Position numbers and translations under genes: made by a program. From contig JAHHIC010000109.1 of NCBI GenBank assembly GCA_019359035.1, positions 124,001 through 188,000 of the forward strand: a stretch of 64,000 nt of DNA, written 5' to 3'. The notes under the pieces were generated by a model. That model was given only the letters and a program-made list of their open reading frames with translations, was not told where the DNA came from and ran no database searches. Positions 23,879 to 32,511 of the stretch are shown in pieces. This stretch comes from Scytonematopsis contorta HA4267-MV1 (GTDB lineage: Bacteria > Cyanobacteriota > Cyanobacteriia > Cyanobacteriales > Nostocaceae). Numbering within the stretch: position 1 is the first letter of the stretch; each line of letters begins with the position of its first letter.

Positions 23879-23960
23879 GGGAATGGGAAGTGGGGAGTGG
23901 GGAGTAGGGAGTGGGGAATGGGGAATGGGGAGTGGGGAGTGGGGAGTGGGAGTAGGGAGT
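23877..23960. repeat. GGGGAGT/GGGGAAT tandem repeat
   Basis: About eleven heptamer-like units (GGGGAGT, GGGGAAT, AGGGAGT) begin directly at the stop codon of the preceding gene. This is the same family as CCCCACT on the other strand. Confidence 0.9.
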
Positions 23961-24047
23961 TTTGGGATGAAGGATGAGGCTCATGGAGGTAGATGAGAGA
24001 GATTGGTAGTAATAAATAATTGGAGATATTGTTACAGTAAATTACTT

Positions 24048-24413
24048 ATGCTGAAAAATATTAGCCCACTAATTCCTGCTGGTAATGATGTGGAAATATC
24101 CGTCGCTTTTTACGAACAAAAATTAGGTTTTACCGCTATACACAAAGAAGGGAATCCGGTAAGGATGGCTATCGTTAAACGAGATACAGCAGAGATTTTC
24201 TTAGTACAAAATGATTATCAACAACTTGCGGAATCAATAAGTTTTAGGATTTTAGTTGATAATATTGAACAACTTTATCAAGAAATATCAGCTAAAAGCG
24301 AGCAGGTTATTCATCCCAACGGGAAGTTAGCAAATAAACCTTGGGGTGTTAAAGAGTTTGTGATTCTTGACCCTGTTGGCGTTTGTATTACATTTTATGA
24401 GCCAACTAGTTAA
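24048..24413 (+). CDS. VOC-family (glyoxalase/bleomycin-resistance-like) protein
   Basis: 121 residues from ATG 24048. Beta-alpha-beta-beta-beta modules typical of the vicinal oxygen chelate superfamily are visible: SVAFYEQKLGF in the first, and WGVKEFVILDPVGVCITF in the second. It resembles bleomycin-resistance-type proteins, but the ligand or reaction is unknown. The open frame extends to 24003 without a better start. Confidence 0.78.
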   Translation: MLKNISPLIPAGNDVEISVAFYEQKLGFTAIHKEGNPVRMAIVKRDTAEIFLVQNDYQQLAESISFRILVDNIEQLYQEISAKSEQVIHPNGKLANKPWGVKEFVILDPVGVCITFYEPTS

Positions 24414-24532
24414 TTAATATTAGTCATTGATAAGTTGCTACTAGATACGACGACTACAAAAAAATAGTCTGGACTAAAATTAAGCCCAGACGGAAAATTT
24501 CACCTTGGTCTTGTGACGGATTTTCTCCAGTA

Positions 24533-24805
24533 TTAATACGCAAATGTTGCCGATTGCAAACTGGCTAAAAGGCTTCCTGCGACCTGAAGTAATAAAATTG
24601 CCAAGACTGGGGAAAAATCCATCATCCCGATTGGGGGAATTATTGAGCGGAAAGCATTCAAATAAGGGTCAGTAATTTGACCCAGCGCTGCAAACGGCTG
24701 ATTATACCAATTGATGGTTGGGAACCAAGTCAACAATACTCTGATTATTAGCAGAGTGGTATAAATTTGCAAGAAAGTGGATAATGTTGTGAACAGTAAA
24801 CTCAT
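24533..24805 (-). CDS. YggT-family membrane protein (Ycf19-like)
   Basis: 90 residues with two hydrophobic segments (about 5-28 and 65-85) and the conserved middle WFPTINWYNQP ... ITDPYLNAFRSIIPP. YggT/Ycf19 proteins are thylakoid or plasma membrane proteins linked to membrane organisation and ion or osmotic homeostasis; the exact role is unsettled. Confidence 0.85.
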   Translation of the reverse strand: MSLLFTTLSTFLQIYTTLLIIRVLLTWFPTINWYNQPFAALGQITDPYLNAFRSIIPPIGMMDFSPVLAILLLQVAGSLLASLQSATFAY

Positions 24806-24932
24806 GGATAGCTAGGTGTCCTGCGATGTGTCAAAACTGGTCTTATATTTGATTCTAATTTAGCTGATATCCAGTAGGGTATACGGATTTTTCACCATAT
24901 CTTCCAGATAATCGCTATCTACAGACTAGCAT

Positions 24933-25292
24933 TTACGAACCTAGGTCTTTAGTCAAAGTGCGATCGCCCGCACTTTGGCTGGAATTCCCGTTAACATTTC
25001 CCAATTGTTGCCGAACTTCATCGATTGTGGCATTTAACTGGGCAATTTTATCTTCAAGGGAGCGTCGGGCTGTTTCCATACCTTCGCTACCTTCGTTAGC
25101 TTTGATTTGACGGCGTTTAAAAGAAGCTCTGGTGGTTTCCTCAGGATTACTGCTAGTAAGTTGATTTTCCTCTTCTTCTTCCCAGTCTATTTCCCGTCGA
25201 TTCGTAATTAATGCACCCACAATACCACCAACAACACCTCCAAAAACCGCTCCAGCTAGAAAACCACTACCAAAACCATCACGCTGACTCAT
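24933..25292 (-). CDS. Small membrane-anchored protein with Gly-rich helix and coiled coil
   Basis: 119 residues. A Gly-rich hydrophobic helix (about 9-30, with GxxxG spacing) is followed by an acidic stretch (WEEEEEN) and a predicted coiled coil (about 72-98). The arrangement resembles YtxH-like proteins, function unknown. A HIP1 octamer lies near the 3' end of the gene (24960-24967). Confidence 0.7.
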   Translation of the reverse strand: MSQRDGFGSGFLAGAVFGGVVGGIVGALITNRREIDWEEEEENQLTSSNPEETTRASFKRRQIKANEGSEGMETARRSLEDKIAQLNATIDEVRQQLGNVNGNSSQSAGDRTLTKDLGS

Positions 25293-25393
25293 ACTCTACT
25301 GCCCTATATAAAGCTTGTGATTTGGATGTTGGTCAAATCCAAATCGAATTGCAGTCTTCTGCATACTAGCTTAAGTCATTATTTAGTTCCAGC

Positions 25394-26044
25394 TTAAGTC
25401 CCGAAAATACGGTCACCCGCATCTCCTAATCCTGGCACTATAAACCCTTGATTATTGACACCTTCGTCAATCGTCGCAGCATAGATAATTAAACCAGGAT
25501 ACTCCGCACTAAGTTTTTGTAACGCAGGAGGAGCTGCTACAACACAAACAATTCGTGTGAGTGCGGGGTCAATACCTCGCTGTGTTAATTCTGACATAGC
25601 CGCCATAATTGACCCTCCTGTAGCCAGCATAGGGTCGGTAATCAGCACTCGCGTTTGCGGGTCAAATCTATTTGGTAGCTTGTTTAAATAACACATGGGC
25701 TGTAGTGTTTCTTCATTTCGCACTAAGCCAAGATGATAAATAGATGCTAAGGGTAACAGTGTTTGTGCCCCTTCTAGTAATCCTAAGCCAGCTCGCAGAA
25801 TAGGCACCACTGCAATGGGTACTTCAGGGTTAATAAAAGTAGCTGCACAAGAACCCATAGGACTCTGTACCTCAGAGTCTAAAGTTGGTAACCACTCACG
25901 AGCGGCTTCGTAAGTTAACCATCGACCTAACTCCGTCATCGCACTGCGAAACAGAACAGAAGGAGTACCAGCATCGCGAGCAACAGCTAGCCAATGCTTT
26001 ATAAGAGGATGGGGTGGAACATAAACACGCAATTGTAGCGTCAT
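25394..26044 (-). CDS. upp: Uracil phosphoribosyltransferase
   Basis: 216 residues from ATG 26044; the open frame runs to 26077 but the inner Met begins the family-like MTLQLRVYVPPHPL. The PRPP-binding loop is TDPMLATGGS (136-145), and the C-terminal PGLGDAGDR motif binds uracil. It salvages uracil to UMP. With the nucleoside hydrolase 3 kb away, this region contains two steps of nucleobase salvage. Confidence 0.93.
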   Translation of the reverse strand: MTLQLRVYVPPHPLIKHWLAVARDAGTPSVLFRSAMTELGRWLTYEAAREWLPTLDSEVQSPMGSCAATFINPEVPIAVVPILRAGLGLLEGAQTLLPLASIYHLGLVRNEETLQPMCYLNKLPNRFDPQTRVLITDPMLATGGSIMAAMSELTQRGIDPALTRIVCVVAAPPALQKLSAEYPGLIIYAATIDEGVNNQGFIVPGLGDAGDRIFGT

Positions 26045-26166
26045 AGCCAGATAATAGGCGTTTTCTATTGTATACACGACAGAAACATAATAATACTCTT
26101 TCCTGTGACCGATTGACTCGTGAAATCCGTATTATCGCCATTATTGAAAAATAATATCAATTATAT

Positions 26167-26196
26167 TTGACAAATATTCTCAATGAAGGTTATATT
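26167..26196 (+). promoter_or_regulatory. Sigma-70-type promoter without an adjacent ORF
   Basis: TTGACA (26167-26172) and TATATT (26191-26196) are separated by 18 bp. The predicted start is near 26203. A terminator-like hairpin follows about 70 bp downstream, and crtH begins about 390 bp downstream. Confidence 0.6.
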
Positions 26197-26202
26197 ATCA
26201 AT

Positions 26203-26275
26203 TAGTGTTCTCCTCTCTTTAAGGATCGGCAGACGGGATTAGTCAGCAGCAGCAGGCTTGTCCCTCTTTTTTTTG
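26203..26275 (+). ncRNA. Candidate small RNA or crtH leader attenuator
   Basis: About 72 nt from the predicted start to a T8 run. The end can fold as GGGATTAG / CTTGTCCC (7 of 8 pairs) with a CAGCAGCAGCAGG-containing loop, then TCTTTTTTTT, an intrinsic terminator shape. The 5' part (TGTTCTCCTCTCTTTAAGG) is pyrimidine-rich and unpaired. It has no ORF. It may be a free small RNA or a terminated leader of crtH. Confidence 0.5.
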
Positions 26276-26324
26276 GGGAGTGGGGAATGGGGAATGGGGA
26301 ATGGGGAATGGGGAATGGGGAGAA
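26274..26324. repeat. GGGGAGT/GGGGAAT tandem repeat
   Basis: One GGGGAGT and five or so GGGGAAT units directly after the T8 run. The orientation is opposite to that of the larger array at 26442. Confidence 0.9.
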
Positions 26325-26441
26325 GATGAGGAAGTTAAAAAACCGTACAATATTTTAATCAGAGCATCTTAACGAGTTATTCCTACATGTGATAAGCAAT
26401 TTTTACAACTCCATTAAATGTAAAATTACATAAACAATATC

Positions 26442-26642
26442 TCCCCACTCCCCACTCCCCACTCCCCACTCCCCACTCCCCACTCCCTACTCCCTACTCC
26501 CTACTCCCAATTCCCCACTCCCTACTCCCAATTCCCCACTCCCAATTCCCCACTCCCAATTCCCCACTCCCAATTCCCCACTCCCCTCCCCAATGCCAAT
26601 CCCCCACTCCCCACTCCCCACTCCCCACTCCCCACTCCCCCA
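26442..26642. repeat. Long CCCCACT/CCCTACT/CCCAATT tandem repeat entering crtH
   Basis: About 200 bp of heptamers: CCCCACT, then CCCTACT, then alternating CCCAATT-CCCCACT, then CCCCACT again. The single ATG in frame with crtH (26593) is inside the array, and the last 48 bp are translated. The array is the reverse-orientation partner of the one at 26274. Confidence 0.93.
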
Positions 26643-28128
26643 TTTCGACGTAGTTGTTATTGGTTCAGGAATTGGGGGTTTAGTAACAGCAACGCAATTA
26701 GCGAAAAAAGGTGCAAAAGTACTTGTTTTAGAACGCTATTTGATACCTGGTGGGAGCGCTGGCTATTTTGAAAGGCAAGGCTATCGCTTTGATGTTGGTG
26801 CATCGATGATTTTTGGATTTGGGAAAGAAGGTACAACAAATTTACTAACTCGCGCTTTGGAAGCGGTGAATGTAAATCTGGAAACAATTGTTGACCCAGT
26901 ACAAATTCATTATCATCTACCCAATAATTTAGACTTAAAGGTTGACCGGGTATATGAGAGGTTCTTGCAAAATCTTATTGCATATTTTCCCCATGAAGCT
27001 AAAGGCATTCGTGGTTTTTACGATGAATGTTGGAAAGTTTTTAACTGCCTTAATAGTATGGAATTGCTTTCTTTAGAAGAACCTGGCTATTTAAGTCGAG
27101 CTTTTTTACAACATCCTTTAGCTTGTTTAGGTTTAGTTAAATATTTACCTCGTAATGTGGGAGATGTGGCAAAGCGTCATATTAAAGACCCAGAATTGCT
27201 TAAATTTATAGATATCGAATGTTATTGTTGGTCGGTAGTACCAGCAGATATGACACCAATGATAAATGCTGGAATGGTTTTTTCTGACAGGCACTACGGG
27301 GGGGTTAATTATCCTAAAGGTGGTGTTGGACAAATTGCTGAGAAATTAGCTGAAGGTTTAATAAAAACTGGAGGTGAAATTCATTATCGAGCTAGGGTGA
27401 CGAAAATCCTCACTCAAAAGGGATGTGCTGTTGGGGTACAACTCGCTGATGGTAAAGTTTACTATGGGAAAAAAATTGTGTCGAACGCTACACGTTGGGA
27501 CACTTTTGAAAAGTTATTGTCAACAAATCCAATACCAATAAATGAGAAAAGATGGCAGCAGCGATATGAAAAGTCTCCCAGTTTTCTTAGTTTACATATG
27601 GGGGTAAAAGCGGAAGTGTTACCCCCATCAACTGAGTGTCACCACATTTTGTTAGAGGCTTGGGAAAAAATGGCAGCACGAGAGGGTACAATTTTTGTGT
27701 CTATTCCTACTTTGCTAGACCCAAGTTTAGCTCCAAAGGGTAATCATATTATCCACTCATTTACTCCCAGTTGGATTGATGATTGGGATTCTTTATCGTC
27801 AGCAGAGTATAAAGAAAAAAAAGAAGCTACAGCGGCAAGAATAATTCAGCGATTAGAGAAAATATTTCCAGGGATAGATGCGGGATTAGATTATTTAGAA
27901 ATCGGAACCCCACGTACCCACCGTCGCTTTTTAGGACGACAAGATGGTACGTATGGGCCAATTCCTCGGCATAAGTTGTCGGGATTGTTGGGGATGCCGT
28001 TTAACCGCACAGCGATTCCTGACCTTTACTGTGTGGGGGATAGTACTTTTCCTGGTCAAGGTTTAAATGCTGTGGCTTTTTCCGGCTTTGCTTGCGCTCA
28101 TCGCATAGCAGTGGATTTGAAGCTTTGA
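26593..28128 (+). CDS. crtH: Carotenoid cis-trans isomerase CrtH (CRTISO family)
   Basis: 511 residues. It isomerises poly-cis-lycopene to all-trans-lycopene using FAD. The FAD-binding GSGIGG is at 24-29, with the C-terminal [19 protein letters not shown] block typical of CrtH. Remembered orthologues begin just before the FDVVVIGSG strand. Here the first 16 residues ([10 protein letters not shown] and PHSPLP) are translated CCCCACT repeats, and no ATG/GTG/TTG lies between the repeat and the domain. The repeat therefore supplies the only start codon and an N-terminal extension. The upstream gap holds a candidate small RNA or leader. Confidence 0.9.
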   Translation: MPIPHSPLPTPHSPLPHFDVVVIGSGIGGLVTATQLAKKGAKVLVLERYLIPGGSAGYFERQGYRFDVGASMIFGFGKEGTTNLLTRALEAVNVNLETIVDPVQIHYHLPNNLDLKVDRVYERFLQNLIAYFPHEAKGIRGFYDECWKVFNCLNSMELLSLEEPGYLSRAFLQHPLACLGLVKYLPRNVGDVAKRHIKDPELLKFIDIECYCWSVVPADMTPMINAGMVFSDRHYGGVNYPKGGVGQIAEKLAEGLIKTGGEIHYRARVTKILTQKGCAVGVQLADGKVYYGKKIVSNATRWDTFEKLLSTNPIPINEKRWQQRYEKSPSFLSLHMGVKAEVLPPSTECHHILLEAWEKMAAREGTIFVSIPTLLDPSLAPKGNHIIHSFTPSWIDDWDSLSSAEYKEKKEATAARIIQRLEKIFPGIDAGLDYLEIGTPRTHRRFLGRQDGTYGPIPRHKLSGLLGMPFNRTAIPDLYCVGDSTFPGQGLNAVAFSGFACAHRIAVDLKL

Positions 28129-28181
28129 GCTAGTAAAATTGTTTTTAAGCGATTAGCATTGCTAATCACTAATTACCAATT

Positions 28182-28820
28182 TTATTCTTCTACGCAATGG
28201 GGAATACCCACAACAGCGCTATTAAAATTAGAGCCTAGGGACGTAATAATTGGATGAAGGGCAGATTTGCAGCCTAAAAATAATACATCGGCTGCTTCTG
28301 ATGCGACAACTTTCCTTAATTCCTCAGCAATACAACCAAAGCGTAAATGTGCTTTAAAATTACCCTGCCATTCAAGGGCTAAATTTCTGGCTTGGCAAAT
28401 AACAAAGTCTGCTTTTTCGAGTACCGCTTGAGATTTTATATCAGATTTTTCCTTCGTTAAAACTGGTGCAAGCGAATTTGAAAAATCACTAAAGATATAT
28501 TCTTTTGATAAATTATGCATTTCAGCACTATAGATATCTGGGTAGTAATTGTTTTGATTGTCTTCTACCACAAAAACTACTTGTACTGTAACTTCCATTT
28601 TCGTTGCCAATCGCGTTTGATGAGCAATACATAATGCTATATCAAGTGCCGTGTGGCTGTTACAGGAACTGTTATAGCCTACAATGAAATTTAGTGATTC
28701 TGTTGATTCAATATGTTTATCAACTTTTATTTTCGGCTCTGGTAATAATACCATTTGCTCAATTAGGTTTGTTCTACCAATTGTGCTTTGAAAGCGAGCT
28801 AACATTGGTTTTACTTTCAT
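28182..28820 (-). CDS. Universal stress protein (UspA-like)
   Basis: 212 residues from ATG 28820. This start is preferred over a GTG at 28829 because GAGAGAGGTG lies 6-7 bp before it. The core (about 45-212) has a UspA-like fold: FIVGYNSSCNSHTALDIAL at the first strand/helix and a C-terminal ADVLFLGCKS ... NSAVVGIPHCV resembling the ATP-binding G-x-x-x-G-x-V region. The leader contains a c-di-AMP-type riboswitch plus terminator, so expression should respond to c-di-AMP. Some Usp proteins bind cAMP or c-di-AMP; here that is speculation. Confidence 0.78.
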   Translation of the reverse strand: MKVKPMLARFQSTIGRTNLIEQMVLLPEPKIKVDKHIESTESLNFIVGYNSSCNSHTALDIALCIAHQTRLATKMEVTVQVVFVVEDNQNNYYPDIYSAEMHNLSKEYIFSDFSNSLAPVLTKEKSDIKSQAVLEKADFVICQARNLALEWQGNFKAHLRFGCIAEELRKVVASEAADVLFLGCKSALHPIITSLGSNFNSAVVGIPHCVEE

Positions 28821-28955
28821 AGTTTTCACCTCTCTCCAATAAATTATGATGACCTAGGAGAAATGGAGATAACAATTATAAATACTGCTATATAGTTACT
28901 TGTCATTTTTACGTGAAAATTGACTAATAACTAATAGCTCAGACCTATAACTGAT

Positions 28956-29001
28956 AAAAAGAAACCCCAATTGGAACTGTTATTACAGCAGAATTGTGGG
29001 G
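28956..29001 (-). terminator. Intrinsic terminator in the riboswitch expression platform
   Basis: On the minus strand CCCCACAATT pairs with AATTGGGG (28992-29001 with 28965-28972) around an inner CTG...CAG hairpin, followed by TTTCTTTTT. It lies just 3' of the riboswitch aptamer and about 135 bp before the Usp start, so it can stop the transcript before the gene. The C-run abuts the 3' strand of aptamer helix P1. Confidence 0.75.
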
Positions 29002-29100
29002 ATTCCCTCCATAGCCTACGGAGTTAGCTGACGGGCTAAGACTGGAAGGTGTCTCTCTTTCGATTAGCCCCAAACGTTGGTTCCTCCGCTCCAAATCCAA
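28998..29100 (-). promoter_or_regulatory. ydaO-yuaA (c-di-AMP) riboswitch
   Basis: Read on the minus strand, the aptamer has the conserved blocks of the ydaO class: GGAGGAACC, GGGGCTAATC, GAGAGACACC and CCCGTCAGCTAACTCCGTAGG, then GGAGGGAATC. P1 forms between GGATT (29094-29098) and AATCC (29000-29004). The ligand of this class is c-di-AMP (established knowledge). A possible -10 TATGAT lies at 29157-29162. The downstream gene is the universal stress protein. Confidence 0.82.
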
Positions 29101-29507
29101 TTGCAAAATGAATTTGAATTAGGCTATCCACTCACTACAATATACTCACTCAAGAAATCATACTACATTTTACTCAATTTCGGTAAAAAAAACTTTAAAA
29201 AAAATTCATATTTGCTTATGAAGTTCATAATATACTTTTAAATCTTACGTGTTTTTTATATTGCTAGTTACAGCTAACTAAAAATTATCATTTATTCTAA
29301 TAAATAAATTTATATTTATTTATGTAAATTTTTATATAGCATTATCTAAAGACAGATTTATAAATGCTGAATTATGAAGTTAGAATACTTAATGTTCAAG
29401 CTTTTAATCAAATAAAAATGGTAGGAGCTTATTCTAACCAAGTAATCTTTGCAGGGTGGTAATAATTTTTGGTAAATTATTCTTAGAAGCGCTTTTGGGT
29501 CGGCATT
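29101..29507. other. AT-rich gene-free region
   Basis: About 400 bp, strongly AT-rich with runs of A and T. It probably holds the minus-strand promoter for the riboswitch transcript. It contains no ORF or repeat of the known families. The IS630-like fragment begins at its right end. Confidence 0.5.
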
Positions 29508-29936
29508 ATGCCAAAGAAAAATACTGTAAATTTAAGTCAAGCAGAGATTGAAAAACTTTATTCGATAATTAAAACAGGTAGTAGTAAAGCTAGAAGCATT
29601 ACCAGAGCGCATGTACTTTTGATGGCAAACGAAGGGGAAACGGATAAAGCTATAGCAGAAAGATTTCGAGTACACGTCTCGACGGTGGAACGTACTCGGG
29701 CAAAATATTTTCAATCTGGAATAGAGTTAGCGATAAATGACCGTCCGCATCCACCCAAAGAGAGAAAGTTAAACAGCGAACAAGAAGCAGTTTTAATTGC
29801 GGCACTTGCTTCCGCACCACCACTCGGAAAAACTCATTGGACAATGCAGTTATTAGCTGAACACTTAATATCTTTAGGAGTTGTAGATTCAATATCAGAC
29901 GAGACAGTACGCTCCTTCTTGAAAAGGAGGAAATAG
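29508..29936 (+). pseudogene. Truncated IS630-family transposase
   Basis: 142 residues that match the N-terminal helix-turn-helix half of IS630-type transposases (LSQAEIEKLYSII, RVHVSTVERTRAKYF, NDRPHPPKE, DETVRSFLKRRK). The catalytic DDE domain that should follow is absent: a stop is met right after LKRRK and tandem repeats begin. No terminal inverted repeats were found, so this is a remnant. Confidence 0.85.
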
Positions 29937-30012
29937 CAATTCGCAATTCGCAATTCGCAATTGGGAGTGGGGAGTGGGGAGTGGGGAGTGGGGAGTGGGG
30001 AGTAGGGAGTGG
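29937..30012. repeat. GCAATTC then GGGGAGT tandem repeats
   Basis: Three to four GCAATTC units pass into about nine GGGAGTG-type heptamers. The array replaces the 3' half of the IS630 transposase. Confidence 0.9.
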
Positions 30013-30030
30013 GTAACAGCCAACAATCAA

Positions 30031-30354
30031 CTACTTCCAAAGTTTATTTTCTAAATCGCGTACTTGCCGTTCTAGTCGGTCAATTCTACCGCGTAATTCG
30101 TCTACTTCTGATTGTCTGGGTACGCCTAAATCTTGTAACATGTTCCGCATCTGGCGTTGCATGTTTACTTCCCAGTTACCTTGTTCGGATTTTAATTGGG
30201 TGACCATATCATCCATTACAGCTTTTGCTTGGTCGGGGTCTAGTTTACCGTCTTTAACTAGCTGTTCACTGGCTTCTTTAATTTTGTCAGCTACGATGGA
30301 GGTTGTACCAATACCGAGCATTAGTAACTGTTGCATCCAGTTGTTGTTATCCAT
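30031..30354 (-). CDS. Phasin-like coiled-coil protein
   Basis: 107 residues. Helical, with a hydrophobic patch (LLMLGIGTTSIVADK), a central SEQLVKDGKLDPDQAKAVMD block and a C-terminal coiled coil (VDELRGRIDRLERQVRDLE). This pattern fits the PHA-granule-associated phasin-like proteins annotated in many bacteria. A granule role is not shown; no PHA synthase gene is nearby. Confidence 0.7.
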   Translation of the reverse strand: MDNNNWMQQLLMLGIGTTSIVADKIKEASEQLVKDGKLDPDQAKAVMDDMVTQLKSEQGNWEVNMQRQMRNMLQDLGVPRQSEVDELRGRIDRLERQVRDLENKLWK

Positions 30355-30547
30355 ACTGTTTTTTCCGATTATTTTTCGATTATTTTTTTACTAACTTTTT
30401 TTACTAACCCTATTTAACTAATCCTTGATGCGGATATTAGCCCGCGATGTTTGTGATGTAGACAATAAGGGTATGCTGAGAATTTATAGTTATTCTAGTT
30501 TACAACTATATTTTGGCATTCATTGAAACACAGGGAAATCAAGGCAC

Positions 30548-30847
30548 GTGGTTATCGAATTGCTCAAATTTAAAGTACCCCCCGAATTACAGGAAAAATA
30601 CATCCAGAAGGATGCGGAAATTTGGACAACTGTACTGGCTTCTTATCCAGGATTTTTGGGCAAAGAAGTCTGGACTAACCCTCATGACCCCACTGAAATT
30701 ATTCTAGTGATTCATTGGGCTACACGGGAGGTGTGGAAAGCAATACCCCAAACCGAACTAGATGCAACTGCACAAAAATTTGATGAGTCTTTGGGGTTTG
30801 TTTGCGAGATGGTGGGGTCAGAGGAATATGTAGTGGGTAATGGGTAA
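30548..30847 (+). CDS. TIGR03792-family small protein
   Basis: 99 residues from GTG 30548. MVIELLKFKVPPELQEKY, ASYPGFLGKEVW and ILVIHWATREVWK match the cyanobacterial TIGR03792 family (ABM-like dimeric alpha-beta barrel, function unknown). The last four codons and the TAA stop fall in the first units of the GGGTAAT repeat array, so the natural C terminus may have been altered by it. Confidence 0.75.
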   Translation: MVIELLKFKVPPELQEKYIQKDAEIWTTVLASYPGFLGKEVWTNPHDPTEIILVIHWATREVWKAIPQTELDATAQKFDESLGFVCEMVGSEEYVVGNG

Positions 30848-31037
30848 TGGGTAATGGGTAATGGGTAATGGGTAATGGGTAATGGGTAATGGGTAATGGG
30901 TAATGGGTAATGGGTAGTGGGTAATGGGTAATGGGTAATGGGTAATGGGTAATGGGTAATGGGTAATGGGTAATGGGTAATGGGTAATGGGTAATGGGTA
31001 ATGGGTAATGGGTAATGGGTAATGGGTAATGGGTAAT
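30835..31037. repeat. GGGTAAT heptamer array, 29 units
   Basis: 203 bp, exactly 29 head-to-tail heptamers; one unit reads GGGTAGT (near 30912). It joins the end of the TIGR03792 gene to the 3' end of the convergent amidase gene. It is the longest uninterrupted microsatellite-like array in the window. Open frames across it are artefacts. Confidence 0.97.
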
Positions 31038-31046
31038 TGCGAATTG

Positions 31047-32399
31047 CTAAAGAAGTCCTGCTGATTCGTAGAGACGTTTCAACATGGCTGTAATTTTTGC
31101 GCCATAATTTAAGTCTGCTGACCATCTTCCTGATAATTGGTCTATTAATGGTGCAACTCCACGGGTAACAAAAAGAAATCTAGGGTCTACAACTTCCTGT
31201 ACTAAAGGTTCAAGGCTGGCATAAGCTTTTAAGTGCTGTATGTGTGCTTTGACACCTGTTCTCGCATCCATAAATGTTGCAGCTTCTGAGCCAGAGCCAA
31301 TTGCACCTAATCCAGCAAAGTTATTTTGAAGAGATTTAATTTCTCCCCCAAAGCGTAGAAATCCTGTTTCTAAACACATTTGACAAAAAGCGATGTCGTA
31401 ATTTACACCTTCTACGGCGGCTTCTTCGCGGTAGAGTTTTGGTAAGTCGGGAAATTTAACTATTGCATTTTCATTGCTATTTCGCAAAAATATTTGCATT
31501 TGCACTTCAGAGGTGTTACCATTTCCCATAATTTTGTCAATATGACCAGGACAAATAACTAAATTCGAGCGTAAATTAATGGTGCGACTGTTACTGTCCC
31601 AAGCCATAGCGACATTAAAATCTCTCAGTTCAATGGCTTTGACGTAAACAATTTGACGATAGGTAACGCGACGAACTAATGGTTGTTTGCATAAATCAAT
31701 CCGCAAACGGTCTACCAAATCGATGGGGATATAGGCGTTACCATTTATTAATACTCCTTGTTCGCGGTAAACTTGTCCATTGATGTTGATGTTAATTGGT
31801 GGATAAGTGGGTTCAACTGGGAGTTGGGGGTTGGGGTCAATTACACGACTCCAAGATGCCAAACCGTCAGCAATTCCTAAAGCAAAGTCGCGACGACGGT
31901 TTTGCAGCAAAGCTCGGTCATCAGGGTTACTGAGGAAGCAAGCTTGTATTAATAAAGAAGGAATAGATGGCTGACGACAGAATATTAACTTACCGATTCC
32001 AGCTTCTGAGTCTGGTCTAACTCCACGGTTTATCAATTGGGGAACGCGACGTAATAACCCAACCAATAGCAATTCGGCATTACTTTTGCGCTCGTCATTG
32101 TTTGCTATATAAAATACACTAGCCCCACGCAATATGGAATTGCTTACTGAGTCAGCATGAACTTCTAAAGCTACATCCCTAGGACGAGCACGGGAGTTTA
32201 TCCAAGCAATTGTTTGGGTTGCGCTGAGGTCATCGGGAACTGAGAGAATTTCAAAATTGCGCGCTCGTAGTTCACTAACAATTAAATCTCGTAGCAAAAT
32301 CGTCTCTATAGCTTCCGTTGTTCCACCAACGATAGAACCTGGGTCAACTCCTGATGCTTCTTTGCCAGAGTGTGCTGTAGAAATAAAGATACGTCCCAT
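31047..32399 (-). CDS. N-acetylmuramoyl-L-alanine amidase with C-terminal glucosaminidase-like domain
   Basis: 450 residues. The N-terminal amidase_3 domain (about 1-190) has zinc-ligand context ISTAHSG (first His), TTEAIE and EVHADS. A linker of about 100 residues includes a copper-amine-oxidase-N-like stretch (INGQVYREQGVLINGNAYIPID). The C-terminal part (about 320-450) with CQMCLETGFLRFGGE and NNFAGLGAIG resembles GH73-type glucosaminidases. It therefore probably cuts peptidoglycan at two bonds. No signal peptide is visible, which is unusual for an amidase. Confidence 0.82.
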   Translation of the reverse strand: MGRIFISTAHSGKEASGVDPGSIVGGTTEAIETILLRDLIVSELRARNFEILSVPDDLSATQTIAWINSRARPRDVALEVHADSVSNSILRGASVFYIANNDERKSNAELLLVGLLRRVPQLINRGVRPDSEAGIGKLIFCRQPSIPSLLIQACFLSNPDDRALLQNRRRDFALGIADGLASWSRVIDPNPQLPVEPTYPPINININGQVYREQGVLINGNAYIPIDLVDRLRIDLCKQPLVRRVTYRQIVYVKAIELRDFNVAMAWDSNSRTINLRSNLVICPGHIDKIMGNGNTSEVQMQIFLRNSNENAIVKFPDLPKLYREEAAVEGVNYDIAFCQMCLETGFLRFGGEIKSLQNNFAGLGAIGSGSEAATFMDARTGVKAHIQHLKAYASLEPLVQEVVDPRFLFVTRGVAPLIDQLSGRWSADLNYGAKITAMLKRLYESAGLL

Positions 32400-32511
32400 T
32401 TTTTATATTGCCTCTTATAATAAAACCTAGGCGGTTCTCTACATTAGTTTCGTTTTGACGACAAGAATATAATATCCGCGAGTCGCCACTAATCCATCGT
32501 TTTTTATCATT

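Noticed and set aside
28956-29100. Cobalamin or TPP riboswitch
   Set aside because: No B12 box or THI element; blocks match the ydaO class.
29490-30012. Complete insertion sequence
   Set aside because: Only half of a transposase, and no terminal inverted repeats flank it.
30835-31037. CRISPR-like array
   Set aside because: The unit is 7 bp with no spacers, so it is a heptamer microsatellite, not a CRISPR.
30712-31125. A 137-residue minus-strand ORF of YPLPITH repeats
   Set aside because: It is a translation of the GGGTAAT array on the opposite strand and overlaps two genes.
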